From Halomonas sp. (GTDB taxonomy: Bacteria; Pseudomonadota; Gammaproteobacteria; Pseudomonadales; Halomonadaceae): 7,823 nucleotides of DNA. Location: assembly GCA_007116835.1 (NCBI GenBank), contig SKHS01000072.1:1-7823 (forward strand), given 5' to 3'. The notes beneath the pieces were generated by a model that was not told the DNA's origin, made no database searches, and saw only the letters and a program-made list of their open reading frames with translations. Of the stretch, positions 1 to 5,895 are shown piece by piece; position 1 is the first letter of the stretch, and every line of letters begins with the position of its first letter. The position numbers were made by a program, and so were the translations under genes.

Positions 1-60
1 GAGCACTGCTAAGAGCAGAGGACGAAAAGGGGCATTGACTGCCCAGTGTGCCAGTCGCAT
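1..60 (-). CDS. Partial start of a putative membrane protein, possibly NnrS-like (runs off the left edge)
   Basis: Only the first 20 codons are present and they stay open to position 1. The chosen ATG at 58-60 is preceded by AGAGG (68-72, minus strand) at 7 nt spacing, and a promoter-like element lies further upstream (122-151). The frame is open further upstream, but the next ATG (136-138) would lie upstream of the -10 box, so it is less likely. The visible peptide includes NAPFRPLLLAVL, a short polar start leading into what looks like a first membrane helix. An FRPfFL-type N-terminal motif is characteristic of NnrS-family haem/copper membrane proteins linked to nitric oxide response, so NnrS is a guess from about ten residues. 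It could equally be an unrelated membrane protein or a chance ORF. It is separate from the polyol operon. Confidence 0.38.
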   Translation of the reverse strand, partial: MRLAHWAVNAPFRPLLLAVL

Positions 61-121
61 GGGATTGCCTCTAGGTGTCAACGGAGTCAGCGCAGTTAAC
101 GCGCCATGATGAAAGAGTGGC

Positions 122-151
122 ATTATAGTTACATTCATGTATGTATGCCAG
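122..151 (-). promoter_or_regulatory. Candidate sigma-70 promoter for the left-edge gene
   Basis: On the minus strand a perfect TATAAT (-10, 122-127) lies 18 nt downstream of CTGGCA (146-151), a 4 of 6 match to the -35 consensus. The predicted start near 115 would leave a leader of about 55 nt before the ATG at 60. A near-perfect palindrome, ACATTCATGTATGT (131-144, one mismatched pair), fills much of the spacer. A good -10 with a poor -35 is typical of an activator-dependent promoter, but this is inferred from sequence only. Confidence 0.4.
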
Positions 152-217
152 ACTTGAACTTAGTCTAAATGTGTGGACAGTCTCGCTCTAAAAGCCTACT
201 CACTTACCTTAGTTCAA

Positions 218-287
218 AGCGCTATGGGTATGCAGTTTTTAGCGCTACATTTGCACCACGTGAGCCTTGAGCCAATCACGCTGTAGC
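218..287. repeat. Pair of overlapping inverted repeats
   Basis: AGCGCTA (218-224) and TAGCGCT (240-246) form a perfect 7-bp inverted repeat with a 15-nt loop. Overlapping it, GCTACA (244-249) and TGTAGC (282-287) enclose CGTGA (259-263) and TCACG (276-280), giving a second, nested hairpin. The two hairpins share 244-246 and so would compete. Neither is followed by a T-run on either strand, so they are not typical terminators. Function unknown; chance remains possible for stems of this length. Confidence 0.4.
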
Positions 288-503
288 TAATGTCATAACA
301 CGCTGACTGAAATGAGCACTCGAAACTCTCAACAAAATAAAATGGTAATTTCCTGTCTAAGCAGGGAGTTAATAGAGCGAGAAAACCAGCGTTATCGCCA
401 TTATTTCTCCCGCAGATGCGGACATACAACGCTCTTCGGCGCTGCGATACCCTGATAAAAATAACAGCGGATGATTAAGCAGTGGATAAAGCTTGCAGCC
501 ATT

Positions 504-558
504 GCTAGCTGGTCTGCTTGGCGCTCAATTCGGCTGAGCAACGCAACATCCAGCTAGC
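504..558. repeat. Symmetric nested inverted repeat (55 bp)
   Basis: Outer arms GCTAGCTGG (504-512) and CCAGCTAGC (550-558) are perfect 9-bp complements. Inside them GCTCA (523-527) and TGAGC (535-539) form a 5-bp stem around a 7-nt loop. The two internal gaps (513-522 and 540-549) are both exactly 10 nt, so the structure is symmetric and could form a rod-like hairpin in RNA from either strand or a cruciform in DNA. There is no clear U-run after it on the minus strand; on the plus strand the sequence TTAATTT follows. It could be an intergenic palindromic element, an mRNA 3'-end structure or part of a small RNA. Confidence 0.5.
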
Positions 559-560
559 TT

Positions 561-595
561 AATTTAAAAGGCAGTAAACGCCACGAAATGGCCTT
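561..595 (-). terminator. Weak candidate rho-independent terminator after the small ORF
   Basis: On the minus strand AAGGC and GCCTT (591-595 and 568-572) can pair with an 18-nt loop, followed by TTTTAAATT. An alternative short stem GCCA/TGGC (589-592 with 580-583) uses the same bases. It directly follows the stop codon of the 594-707 ORF and is the first hairpin-plus-T pattern downstream of xylB. The stem is only 5 bp and the T-run is interrupted, so this is a weak call. Confidence 0.25.
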
Positions 596-707
596 AGCAG
601 GTAGTTAATGCGTCAACAGCGGCTATATCACCAACACTGAGTGACTGAAGCTTATCAGTGGTGCTCAATCCCAGCGTCTCTAGCAGGTCACGTAAGATGA
701 CATCCAT
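594..707 (-). CDS. Small ORF (37 aa) downstream of xylB, function unknown
   Basis: An ATG at 705-707 is preceded by GGAG (714-717, minus strand) at 6 nt spacing, as good as the sites in the operon. The ORF ends with TAA after 37 codons. The predicted peptide begins MDVILRDLLETLG, is rich in Leu and Asp, has no signal peptide or membrane segment, and looks like a short amphipathic helical protein rather than random sequence; that is a subjective judgement. It lies 80 nt after xylB on the same strand, so it may be the last cistron of the operon. It might also be the intact start of a decayed longer gene, or chance. No family was recognised. Confidence 0.35.
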   Translation of the reverse strand: MDVILRDLLETLGLSTTDKLQSLSVGDIAAVDALTTC

Positions 708-715
708 GACGCTCT

Positions 716-727
716 CCGCTTAAGCGG
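716..727. promoter_or_regulatory. 12-bp perfect palindrome overlapping the small ORF's ribosome binding site
   Basis: CCGCTTAAGCGG is perfectly self-complementary. Its end supplies the first two bases of the GGAG site of the 594-707 ORF on the minus strand. As RNA it could make a 4-bp GC stem with a UUAA loop that partly hides that site; as DNA it could be a protein-binding site. Just upstream, TGTACC (732-737) and GGTACA (758-763) form a second, 6-bp inverted repeat with a 20-nt loop between xylB and the ORF. Role unproven. Confidence 0.3.
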
Positions 728-787
728 CGCATGTACCCTCTGTGTCTATCTCTAAACGGTACAAAGCAGAGCAGCATCTTTTCCGCA

Positions 788-2275
788 TTATTTAATACTA
801 TGACGCTGAGCAAGCGCCTCGCGATAACGCTGATAAATCACCTCATAAGCAGAAACACGCTCAGCATCAGGGTCGGCAAGGGAAGTGGCATCCAGGTGCA
901 CCAAGCGCTCACAGAGCGATGCTAAGGTAACGCCCTCCTGGTGTAAATCGCACCACGCCGCTTGAATGGCCGCCCCTAACGCGGCGGCATCGGTAATCTC
1001 TGGGCAAATTACCTGGGTATTAGTAATGTCAGCCACCATTTGCCGCCAGACTGGGCTCTTGGCACCGCCGCCAATCAGCCTAATCTGGCTGGTGCCGTCA
1101 GCTAGATCACCTAATAATTCCAAACCAGAGCGCAGGCCAAAGGTAGCGCCTTCCATCACCCCTCGGCAGAGGTTGGCCTGGGTCATATTAAGGCTTGTCA
1201 AGCCAAGAAAATCGCCAGTCGCATTGGGTAACATCGGCACACGCTCGCCGTTAAAAAATGGCAGTACAATCACCCCCTCAGCGCCAATCGGAGCGCTTGC
1301 CACCTGCTCGCTGAAAGTAGTCAAATCCAGCCCGAACAACTCACGCACGCGGGTAGTCGCAGAAGTAACGTTCATGGTGCAGATTAACGGCAGCCACCCC
1401 CCATGGCTGGCACAGAAGTTGGCCACCATGGCACTGTTGCACATCACCGAATTAGGTGAGTAGGCGCACACTGTGCCAGAGGTACCTAAACTAAGCGTCA
1501 CCAGCCCCTGAGTAATATTACCGGTGCCAATGGCGCCCATCATGTTGTCGCCGCCACCAGATGACACCACCACGTTATTGCTAAGCCCCAACTCTTGCGC
1601 CACAAGTGGGCGCACTCGTCCGGCCGGCTCGTGCGCCTGGATAAGACGAGGTAGCACACGCCCAGGGTCGAGTTCCGGCGCAATGGCTGCAAAGACTTCT
1701 TTCTGCCAGCATTGGGCACGGGTATCGAAATAACCGGTGCCCGACGCATCACCCGCCTCAGTGACACACTCGCCGGTCAGCCAGAAGTTAAGGTAGTCGT
1801 GGGGCAGTAGCAGAGTGGCTATACGCTGGTAGGCATCCGGGTGATTCTCGCGCAACCAGGCTACCTTAGACGCGGTATAGCCAGTCTGTAACACTAGACC
1901 AAGCTTCTCCAGGCAGCCCGTTTCGCCTCCAAGTCGGTCGACTAAATCGCTGTTTTGAGCACTGGTTTCGGTATCGCACCACAGTTTAGCGGGATACACC
2001 GGCACACCATCCGCATCCAGTGCCACCATGCCGTGCTGCTGTCCGGAAACGCCAACCCCCCGTACCTGCTTGGCATCAATGCCAGAACGCTCAATCGCTT
2101 GAAAAAAAGCTCCTTTGAGCGCTGCCAGCCACTCTGCTGGCGCCTGCTCCCGGCGACCATGCTCTCCCTCGTCTAGGCTATAAGGACGACTGCCTTCCCC
2201 CAGGATGACGCCACGCTCCACATCTACCACCACGACTTTGGTGCTCTGCGTACCGCAATCTACCCCGATATACAT
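788..2275 (-). CDS. xylB: Xylulokinase (FGGY family)
   Basis: Cytoplasmic ATP-dependent kinase turning D-xylulose into xylulose 5-phosphate for the pentose phosphate pathway. The 495-residue product is close to the usual size of about 485-500. Seen: the N-terminal MYIGVDCGTQSTK phosphate-binding start (Asp6), GQQHG near 78-82, GGGDN with the expected catalytic Asp243, SLGTSGT near 262-268 in the second actin-like domain, and GGGAKSPVWRQ near 402-412. A GTG in the same frame lies one codon upstream (2276-2278), but ATG at 2273-2275 is preferred: family members begin MYIG and AGGA sits 8 nt before it. The ATG shares one base with the mtlD stop (TGATG), indicating translational coupling. In a polyol operon its likely job is to phosphorylate xylulose made from D-arabitol by MtlD, as proposed for MtlY of the Pseudomonas mannitol operon. 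No strong terminator follows. Confidence 0.95.
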   Translation of the reverse strand: MYIGVDCGTQSTKVVVVDVERGVILGEGSRPYSLDEGEHGRREQAPAEWLAALKGAFFQAIERSGIDAKQVRGVGVSGQQHGMVALDADGVPVYPAKLWCDTETSAQNSDLVDRLGGETGCLEKLGLVLQTGYTASKVAWLRENHPDAYQRIATLLLPHDYLNFWLTGECVTEAGDASGTGYFDTRAQCWQKEVFAAIAPELDPGRVLPRLIQAHEPAGRVRPLVAQELGLSNNVVVSSGGGDNMMGAIGTGNITQGLVTLSLGTSGTVCAYSPNSVMCNSAMVANFCASHGGWLPLICTMNVTSATTRVRELFGLDLTTFSEQVASAPIGAEGVIVLPFFNGERVPMLPNATGDFLGLTSLNMTQANLCRGVMEGATFGLRSGLELLGDLADGTSQIRLIGGGAKSPVWRQMVADITNTQVICPEITDAAALGAAIQAAWCDLHQEGVTLASLCERLVHLDATSLADPDAERVSAYEVIYQRYREALAQRHSIK

Positions 2276-3762
2276 CACAACGTTCCTTTGGACGCGACCA
2301 AAGCCTCAAGAGTAGCCCGTGTTCCCCGTTCATGCAGCGACGTCAATGTCTTTAGGTAAGCGTTTAGAAAGCGAGGCTGGTCAGCCAAGTCACCAAACAG
2401 CTCGCGGTTCTCAACAAACGCAGCGGGATACGTGCGGTTGCTGGCAGCAATGGTCATCAATGGCTCACGCAGACGGTCCACAATATCGATAGCCTCTCCC
2501 TGCTCATCGACGCCTTCAGCGTAACGTGCCCAGCTGGCGACCACGGCGGCGCTGCGCTTAATCTCGCCTCCCTGGGCAAGTTGCTGGCGAATGACTGGCA
2601 CGAGCCATTTGGGAATGCGATCAGAGCTTTCAGCACATAGTCGTGCCAGAGTGTCTTTAATTTGCGGGTTGGCGAAGCGTTCAATCAGGGTCAGCCGATA
2701 GGTTTCTAAATCTACCCCTGGCACTGGCGCCAGCGTAGGCGTGCCCTCTTCACGCATATAGCCCAGCAAAAACTCGACAAACAGCGGGTCTTGGCACACT
2801 TCATGGGCATAGCGGTAGCCTGCCAAGTAGCCGAAGTAAGCAAGCGCCTGATGGCTGGCATTGAGCAGGCGCAGCTTCATCAGCTCATAAGGCTCTACCT
2901 TATCGACAAGTTGCACGCCTACTTTCTCAAGCGCCGGGCGACCCAAGGGAAAGTGATCTTCCAACACCCATTGAGTGAAGGGCTCGCATACCACTGGCCA
3001 GGCATCTTCTACATCAAACCGCTGGGCCAGCTCGTCAATATCCGTGGGCGCTGTCACTGGTGTGATGCGATCCACCATGGCATTGGGAAACGCCACGTCG
3101 GCAGCTAGCCAATCGCCAAGCCCTGCGCTGCGGGCACGGGCGTAGGCACTGAACATGCGTTTGGCCACATCACCGTTGCCTTGAATATTGTCGCAGGACA
3201 TCACCGTAAAAGGTGCAATGCCCCGCGCGCGGCGGCGAACCAGAGCTTCCACCACTAAGCCAAAGCTGGTGGAAGGCTGCTCTGGATGGGCGAGATCATC
3301 AAGCACCTGTGGAGAATTCAGATTGAATTCTCCGGTCACCGGATGGAAGTTGTAGCCACCTTCCGTCACAGTGAGCGACACAATCTTGATGCTGGGATCG
3401 GCCATTTTTTCGATCACCGCTTCGGGGTCTTCCGGCGCAAATAGGTAATCCACCATACTGCCGATCACACGGGGCTGATACTCGCCATCGGGGTGCTTCA
3501 CTACGAGCGTATAGAGGTAGTCTTGCGCAGCAAGAGCCTGCTGCATACGCTTATCGCCGGGCATTACCCCCACTCCCACAATGCCCCATTCAAGCGCCTC
3601 ACCCTGATTCATTAGCGCATCCAGGTACATCGCTTGATGGGCACGATGAAAACCACCGACGCCAATATGCACGATGCCTGGCGTCACGGCCTGCCGATCA
3701 TAAGTAGGCGTCTCAACCGCCGTGCTGAGGGCACCCATGTTGTAATTATTAAGCTGGGTCAT
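2275..3762 (-). CDS. mtlD: Mannitol 2-dehydrogenase (polyol-specific long-chain dehydrogenase)
   Basis: NAD-dependent cytoplasmic enzyme oxidising D-mannitol to D-fructose; characterised relatives also oxidise D-arabitol to D-xylulose and, less well, sorbitol. The 495-residue protein has the Rossmann motif GVGGFHRAH near 34-42, Asp70 in MPGD at the cofactor-specificity position, Glu134, Asn192, and the catalytic set Lys296, Asn301 and His304 in KLRLLNASH. These match Asp69, Glu133, Asn191, Lys295, Asn300 and His303 described for the Pseudomonas fluorescens enzyme with a constant shift of one, which strongly supports both family and start. An ATG six codons upstream (3780) lacks a ribosome binding site, whereas GGAG (3770-3773) lies 7 nt before the ATG at 3762. 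It is separated from the kinase by 37 nt, the widest internal gap among the operon's seven main genes, and its stop overlaps xylB by one base. Confidence 0.95.
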   Translation of the reverse strand: MTQLNNYNMGALSTAVETPTYDRQAVTPGIVHIGVGGFHRAHQAMYLDALMNQGEALEWGIVGVGVMPGDKRMQQALAAQDYLYTLVVKHPDGEYQPRVIGSMVDYLFAPEDPEAVIEKMADPSIKIVSLTVTEGGYNFHPVTGEFNLNSPQVLDDLAHPEQPSTSFGLVVEALVRRRARGIAPFTVMSCDNIQGNGDVAKRMFSAYARARSAGLGDWLAADVAFPNAMVDRITPVTAPTDIDELAQRFDVEDAWPVVCEPFTQWVLEDHFPLGRPALEKVGVQLVDKVEPYELMKLRLLNASHQALAYFGYLAGYRYAHEVCQDPLFVEFLLGYMREEGTPTLAPVPGVDLETYRLTLIERFANPQIKDTLARLCAESSDRIPKWLVPVIRQQLAQGGEIKRSAAVVASWARYAEGVDEQGEAIDIVDRLREPLMTIAASNRTYPAAFVENRELFGDLADQPRFLNAYLKTLTSLHERGTRATLEALVASKGTL

Positions 3763-3769
3763 CGTCACT

Positions 3770-3773
3770 CTCC
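3770..3773 (-). promoter_or_regulatory. Ribosome binding site that sets the mtlD start
   Basis: GGAG on the minus strand, 7 nt before ATG 3760-3762. The competing in-frame ATG at 3778-3780 has only an AGGA about 17 nt away, so the shorter 495-residue protein is chosen. Confidence 0.7.
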
Positions 3774-3799
3774 GGGTCATTGGTTAGGCACGCCGCGTC

Positions 3800-4420
3800 C
3801 TAGCGCCAGCGCTGGTCAGGTGGCACGCTGCCGTTTTTTACCAGTTCAGCGTTAAGCATGTCTTTTTGATGAGCGCGCTCGAGGGCGCCGATATGATCTT
3901 GGCCCATGCACAGCCAACGATTCACCAACCGCTCAACCAGTACGGCATCGTCCACATCGATAAACAGCGTCCAGTCGAACAGCTTGTGCAGCGCCCGCCA
4001 GGGCTCTTGATCCAGCAGCAGGTAATTACCTTCCACAATCACAATTCGGTGCGCTGGAGTAATCAACCGCCCTCCGGCTCGAGCAAGATCCAGCGGACGG
4101 TCAAACACCGGCACCGCTACCGATTGATCTGCGCGACGAATGCGCGCTAAATCATGATGTAACCCATCAACATCGAAGGTGTGCGGCGCGCCTTTCAACG
4201 GCAGCTGCTCATCACCCAACACGGCGTTATCGAAGTGGTAGCCATCCATCGGCACCACGGCGGCCAGCCCTGGCCGCTGCTGGTTAATGGCATCGCATAA
4301 CAGCGCACTGCGATAAGACTTGCCTGCCCCGGGAGGCCCCGCCAGGGCAACCATAAAGCGCGCTTTGCCTTCGGCGGCATCCAATAGCTGGTGACTTAAC
4401 GAAACAAGATCAGGGGTCAT
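3800..4420 (-). CDS. P-loop sugar/nucleoside kinase (FrcK / uridine-kinase-like)
   Basis: A 206-residue P-loop phosphotransferase of the uridine kinase/pantothenate kinase fold, in the group commonly annotated as nucleoside/nucleotide kinase or fructose transport system kinase (FrcK). Seen in order: Walker A GPPGAGKS (28-35), PMDGYHFDN (57-65), KGAPHTFD (76-83), the FDR turn (106-108), a Walker-B-like strand ending in VEGNYLLL (129-136), and an arginine-containing lid region around RLVNRW (164-169). These are the conserved blocks of the group and no key residue is missing. It starts 7 nt after the smoS stop with no good ribosome binding site of its own, so coupled translation is likely. Lying between two fructose-producing dehydrogenases, it probably phosphorylates fructose, an inference from context; other sugars or nucleosides are possible. 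A short palindrome, CCAGCGCTGG, lies at its 3' end. Confidence 0.85.
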   Translation of the reverse strand: MTPDLVSLSHQLLDAAEGKARFMVALAGPPGAGKSYRSALLCDAINQQRPGLAAVVPMDGYHFDNAVLGDEQLPLKGAPHTFDVDGLHHDLARIRRADQSVAVPVFDRPLDLARAGGRLITPAHRIVIVEGNYLLLDQEPWRALHKLFDWTLFIDVDDAVLVERLVNRWLCMGQDHIGALERAHQKDMLNAELVKNGSVPPDQRWR

Positions 4421-4427
4421 AGGCGTA

Positions 4428-5213
4428 TCAACTCATCCAGTTGCCACCATCGACGTTGAGCGTCTGGGCAACGACGTAGTCACTATCCTGACTCGCAAAA
4501 AACACGGCGGCCCCCGTGTGATCTTCCGGCAATCCCATACGCCCAAAGGGCACAGATTCGCCAACCAAACGCTTTTTTTCGCCCAGCGGGCGGTTCTCGT
4601 AGCGCGCAAACAGTGCATCGACTTCTTCCCACATCGGCGTATCCACTACGCCCGGTGCAATGCCGTTCACGTTGATACGGTGCTTGATCAAATCCAGTCC
4701 GCAGGATTGGGTCAAGCTAATCACAGCAGCTTTACTAGCACAGTAAACGCTGACGAGTGGTTCGCCTCGTCGGCCTGCCTGAGACGACATATTAATAATT
4801 TTACCCCCTTGGCCTTGTGCCACCATGGCACGAGCCACTGTCTGCAGGGTGAAAAATAGCCCTTTGGTATTCACCGCAAACTGCTTGTCAAAGCTTGCCT
4901 CTGTCACCTCGAGCACCGGTGCCATATCAAACACTGCGGCGTTATTGACTAAAATATCGATCCCGCCAAATCGCTCGGTGACATGTTCTACCATGGCGTT
5001 GAGAGAGGCTTGGTCGCACACATTTAGCACTACCCCCATCACGCGCTCGGCGCTAGCGTCTTGTTGCAGCGTGGCGAGCGCATCGTCAATGGCGAGGGCA
5101 TCGATATCGGCCACAATGACCTTCGCCCCTTCGGCGAGGTAGCGCTGAGCAATGGCTAAACCGATACCACGGGCACCGCCTGTGATGACGGCGCGTTTAT
5201 TGAGCAGTTTCAT
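4428..5213 (-). CDS. smoS: Sorbitol (L-iditol 2-) dehydrogenase, short-chain family
   Basis: NAD-dependent cytoplasmic dehydrogenase oxidising D-sorbitol to D-fructose; close relatives also act on galactitol and L-iditol. The 261-residue protein shows TGGARGIG (11-18) for cofactor binding, Asp36 favouring NAD over NADP, NNAA near 90-93, and the catalytic Asn115, Ser144, Tyr157 and Lys161 (YCASK). The blocks KIINMSSQAGRRGE, YENRPLGEKK and the C-terminal NVDGGNWMS closely recall the Rhodobacter sphaeroides sorbitol dehydrogenase SmoS, much more than generic short-chain reductases; this comparison is from memory. The start codon lies inside the 3' end of the phosphatase gene (17 nt overlap). AAGGA about 10 nt upstream of the ATG also lies in that gene, so the two are probably translated together. 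Confidence 0.93.
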   Translation of the reverse strand: MKLLNKRAVITGGARGIGLAIAQRYLAEGAKVIVADIDALAIDDALATLQQDASAERVMGVVLNVCDQASLNAMVEHVTERFGGIDILVNNAAVFDMAPVLEVTEASFDKQFAVNTKGLFFTLQTVARAMVAQGQGGKIINMSSQAGRRGEPLVSVYCASKAAVISLTQSCGLDLIKHRINVNGIAPGVVDTPMWEEVDALFARYENRPLGEKKRLVGESVPFGRMGLPEDHTGAAVFFASQDSDYVVAQTLNVDGGNWMS

Positions 5214-5895
5214 TGTTATCTTGTCCTTGCAAATGGGATTGCCACTCGTCCACTAAGGCGTGAAGTCCGCGCATGTGGGGCAAAATTCGCCAAGCGCCCG
5301 CCGCTAGTAGCCGTGAGGGCTGCTGTTCATCAACATGACTTGCCCCCACAAAACCAATCACTCGCATGCCTGCAGCATAAGCAGCAGTCACTCCTGCCAC
5401 GCTATCCTCTACCACCAAACAGTGGCTGGGTGGGCAGCCAAGAGCGTTGGCCGCCAAGTGATAAATAGCGGGGTTCGGTTTTGGATTTTCAACCTGCTCG
5501 GCGGTAAAAATCGGCACATCGCCTAGTGCGCCGTCCAGTTGGGTGGTGGCGAGCGATGCCAGTACGCGGCAGCGACGGCTGTTCGACACCACGGCCTTGG
5601 GCAAATCGATCTCGCTGATGGCTGCGTGTACCCCCGCAATGGCGGTTAACTCCCGCGCCAAGCGCGCCTCAATGCCGTTATCGACCAGTTCAGCAGCATT
5701 GGGCGGCAGTTGGTGACGGCTTAACTGTTCCAGGTGCTGGAGGATGTTGGCCGTCGTCATTCCCAGGGCTTGACTAAGCAGCGTCGGGATATCCAGATCC
5801 GGCAGCCACTGCCTAAGGTGGGTTTCCAGAGTCTCTTCAGCGAGTGCTTCGCTATCCACCAGGACGCCGTCACAATCAAAAATCAGCGCTCTCAT
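5197..5895 (-). CDS. HAD-superfamily sugar-phosphate phosphatase
   Basis: A 232-residue HAD hydrolase of the beta-phosphoglucomutase/phosphoglycolate phosphatase-like subfamily with an alpha-helical cap. All four motifs are present: DCDGVLVDS (7-15) with nucleophile Asp7 and acid/base Asp9, Ser104 in VVSNS, Lys139 in ENPKPNP, and the metal-binding Glu163-Asp164 in VVEDSVAG. It should therefore be an active Mg-dependent phosphatase (or phosphomutase) in the cytoplasm. It overlaps the transporter ATPase by 4 nt (ATGA) and smoS by 17 nt, so it is firmly part of the operon. A purine-rich run, AGGGGGG, precedes the ATG. The substrate cannot be read from sequence. Hydrolysis of a stray phosphorylated polyol or ketose phosphate is a plausible role by context. 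Confidence 0.88.
   Translation of the reverse strand: MRALIFDCDGVLVDSEALAEETLETHLRQWLPDLDIPTLLSQALGMTTANILQHLEQLSRHQLPPNAAELVDNGIEARLARELTAIAGVHAAISEIDLPKAVVSNSRRCRVLASLATTQLDGALGDVPIFTAEQVENPKPNPAIYHLAANALGCPPSHCLVVEDSVAGVTAAYAAGMRVIGFVGASHVDEQQPSRLLAAGAWRILPHMRGLHALVDEWQSHLQGQDNNETAQ

Larger units (their letters stand above)
61..593. other. AT-richer stretch without a convincing gene, containing several inverted repeats
   Basis: No reading frame here looks like a real protein. The only longer frame (214-429, minus) uses TTG as start, has a weak ribosome binding site and an odd cysteine-rich composition. What is visible: the promoter-like element and its spacer palindrome near 122-151; inverted repeats at 218-246 and 244-287; a nested symmetric inverted repeat at 504-558; and a weak possible terminator at 561-595. 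The base composition is clearly less GC-rich than the operon. No transposase fragment, tRNA or known RNA family was recognised, but decayed gene remnants cannot be excluded by eye. Confidence 0.6.

Noticed and set aside
2..109. Plus-strand open frame from the left edge ending at TGA 107-109
   Set aside because: About 35 codons without recognisable motif; the opposite strand has a better case, with a ribosome binding site and promoter.
214..429. 71-codon minus-strand frame in the AT-richer region
   Set aside because: It begins with TTG, has no convincing ribosome binding site, an implausible cysteine-rich composition, overlaps the inverted repeats and resembles no known family.
504..558. Nested inverted repeat considered as an integron attC site
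   Set aside because: The conserved attC end boxes (RYYYAAC and GTTRRRY) are not present at the arms, and there is no integrase or cassette array nearby.
731..925. 64-codon plus-strand frame crossing the xylB 3' end
   Set aside because: Most of it is antisense to xylB and it shows no domain or clear ribosome binding site.
966..1463. 165-codon plus-strand frame opposite xylB
   Set aside because: It is a shadow of the strongly supported xylB gene; its peptide is rich in Ser, Pro and Arg, as expected of antisense reading.
3763..3780. Six-codon N-terminal extension of mtlD
   Set aside because: No ribosome binding site at proper distance for the upstream ATG; the shorter start keeps a constant one-residue shift against the known Pseudomonas enzyme and has GGAG at 7 nt.
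3806..3815. CCAGCGCTGG palindrome at the 3' end of the kinase gene
   Set aside because: It lies in coding sequence, has no T-run and no spacing for a hairpin loop; a 10-bp palindrome in GC-rich DNA is likely chance.
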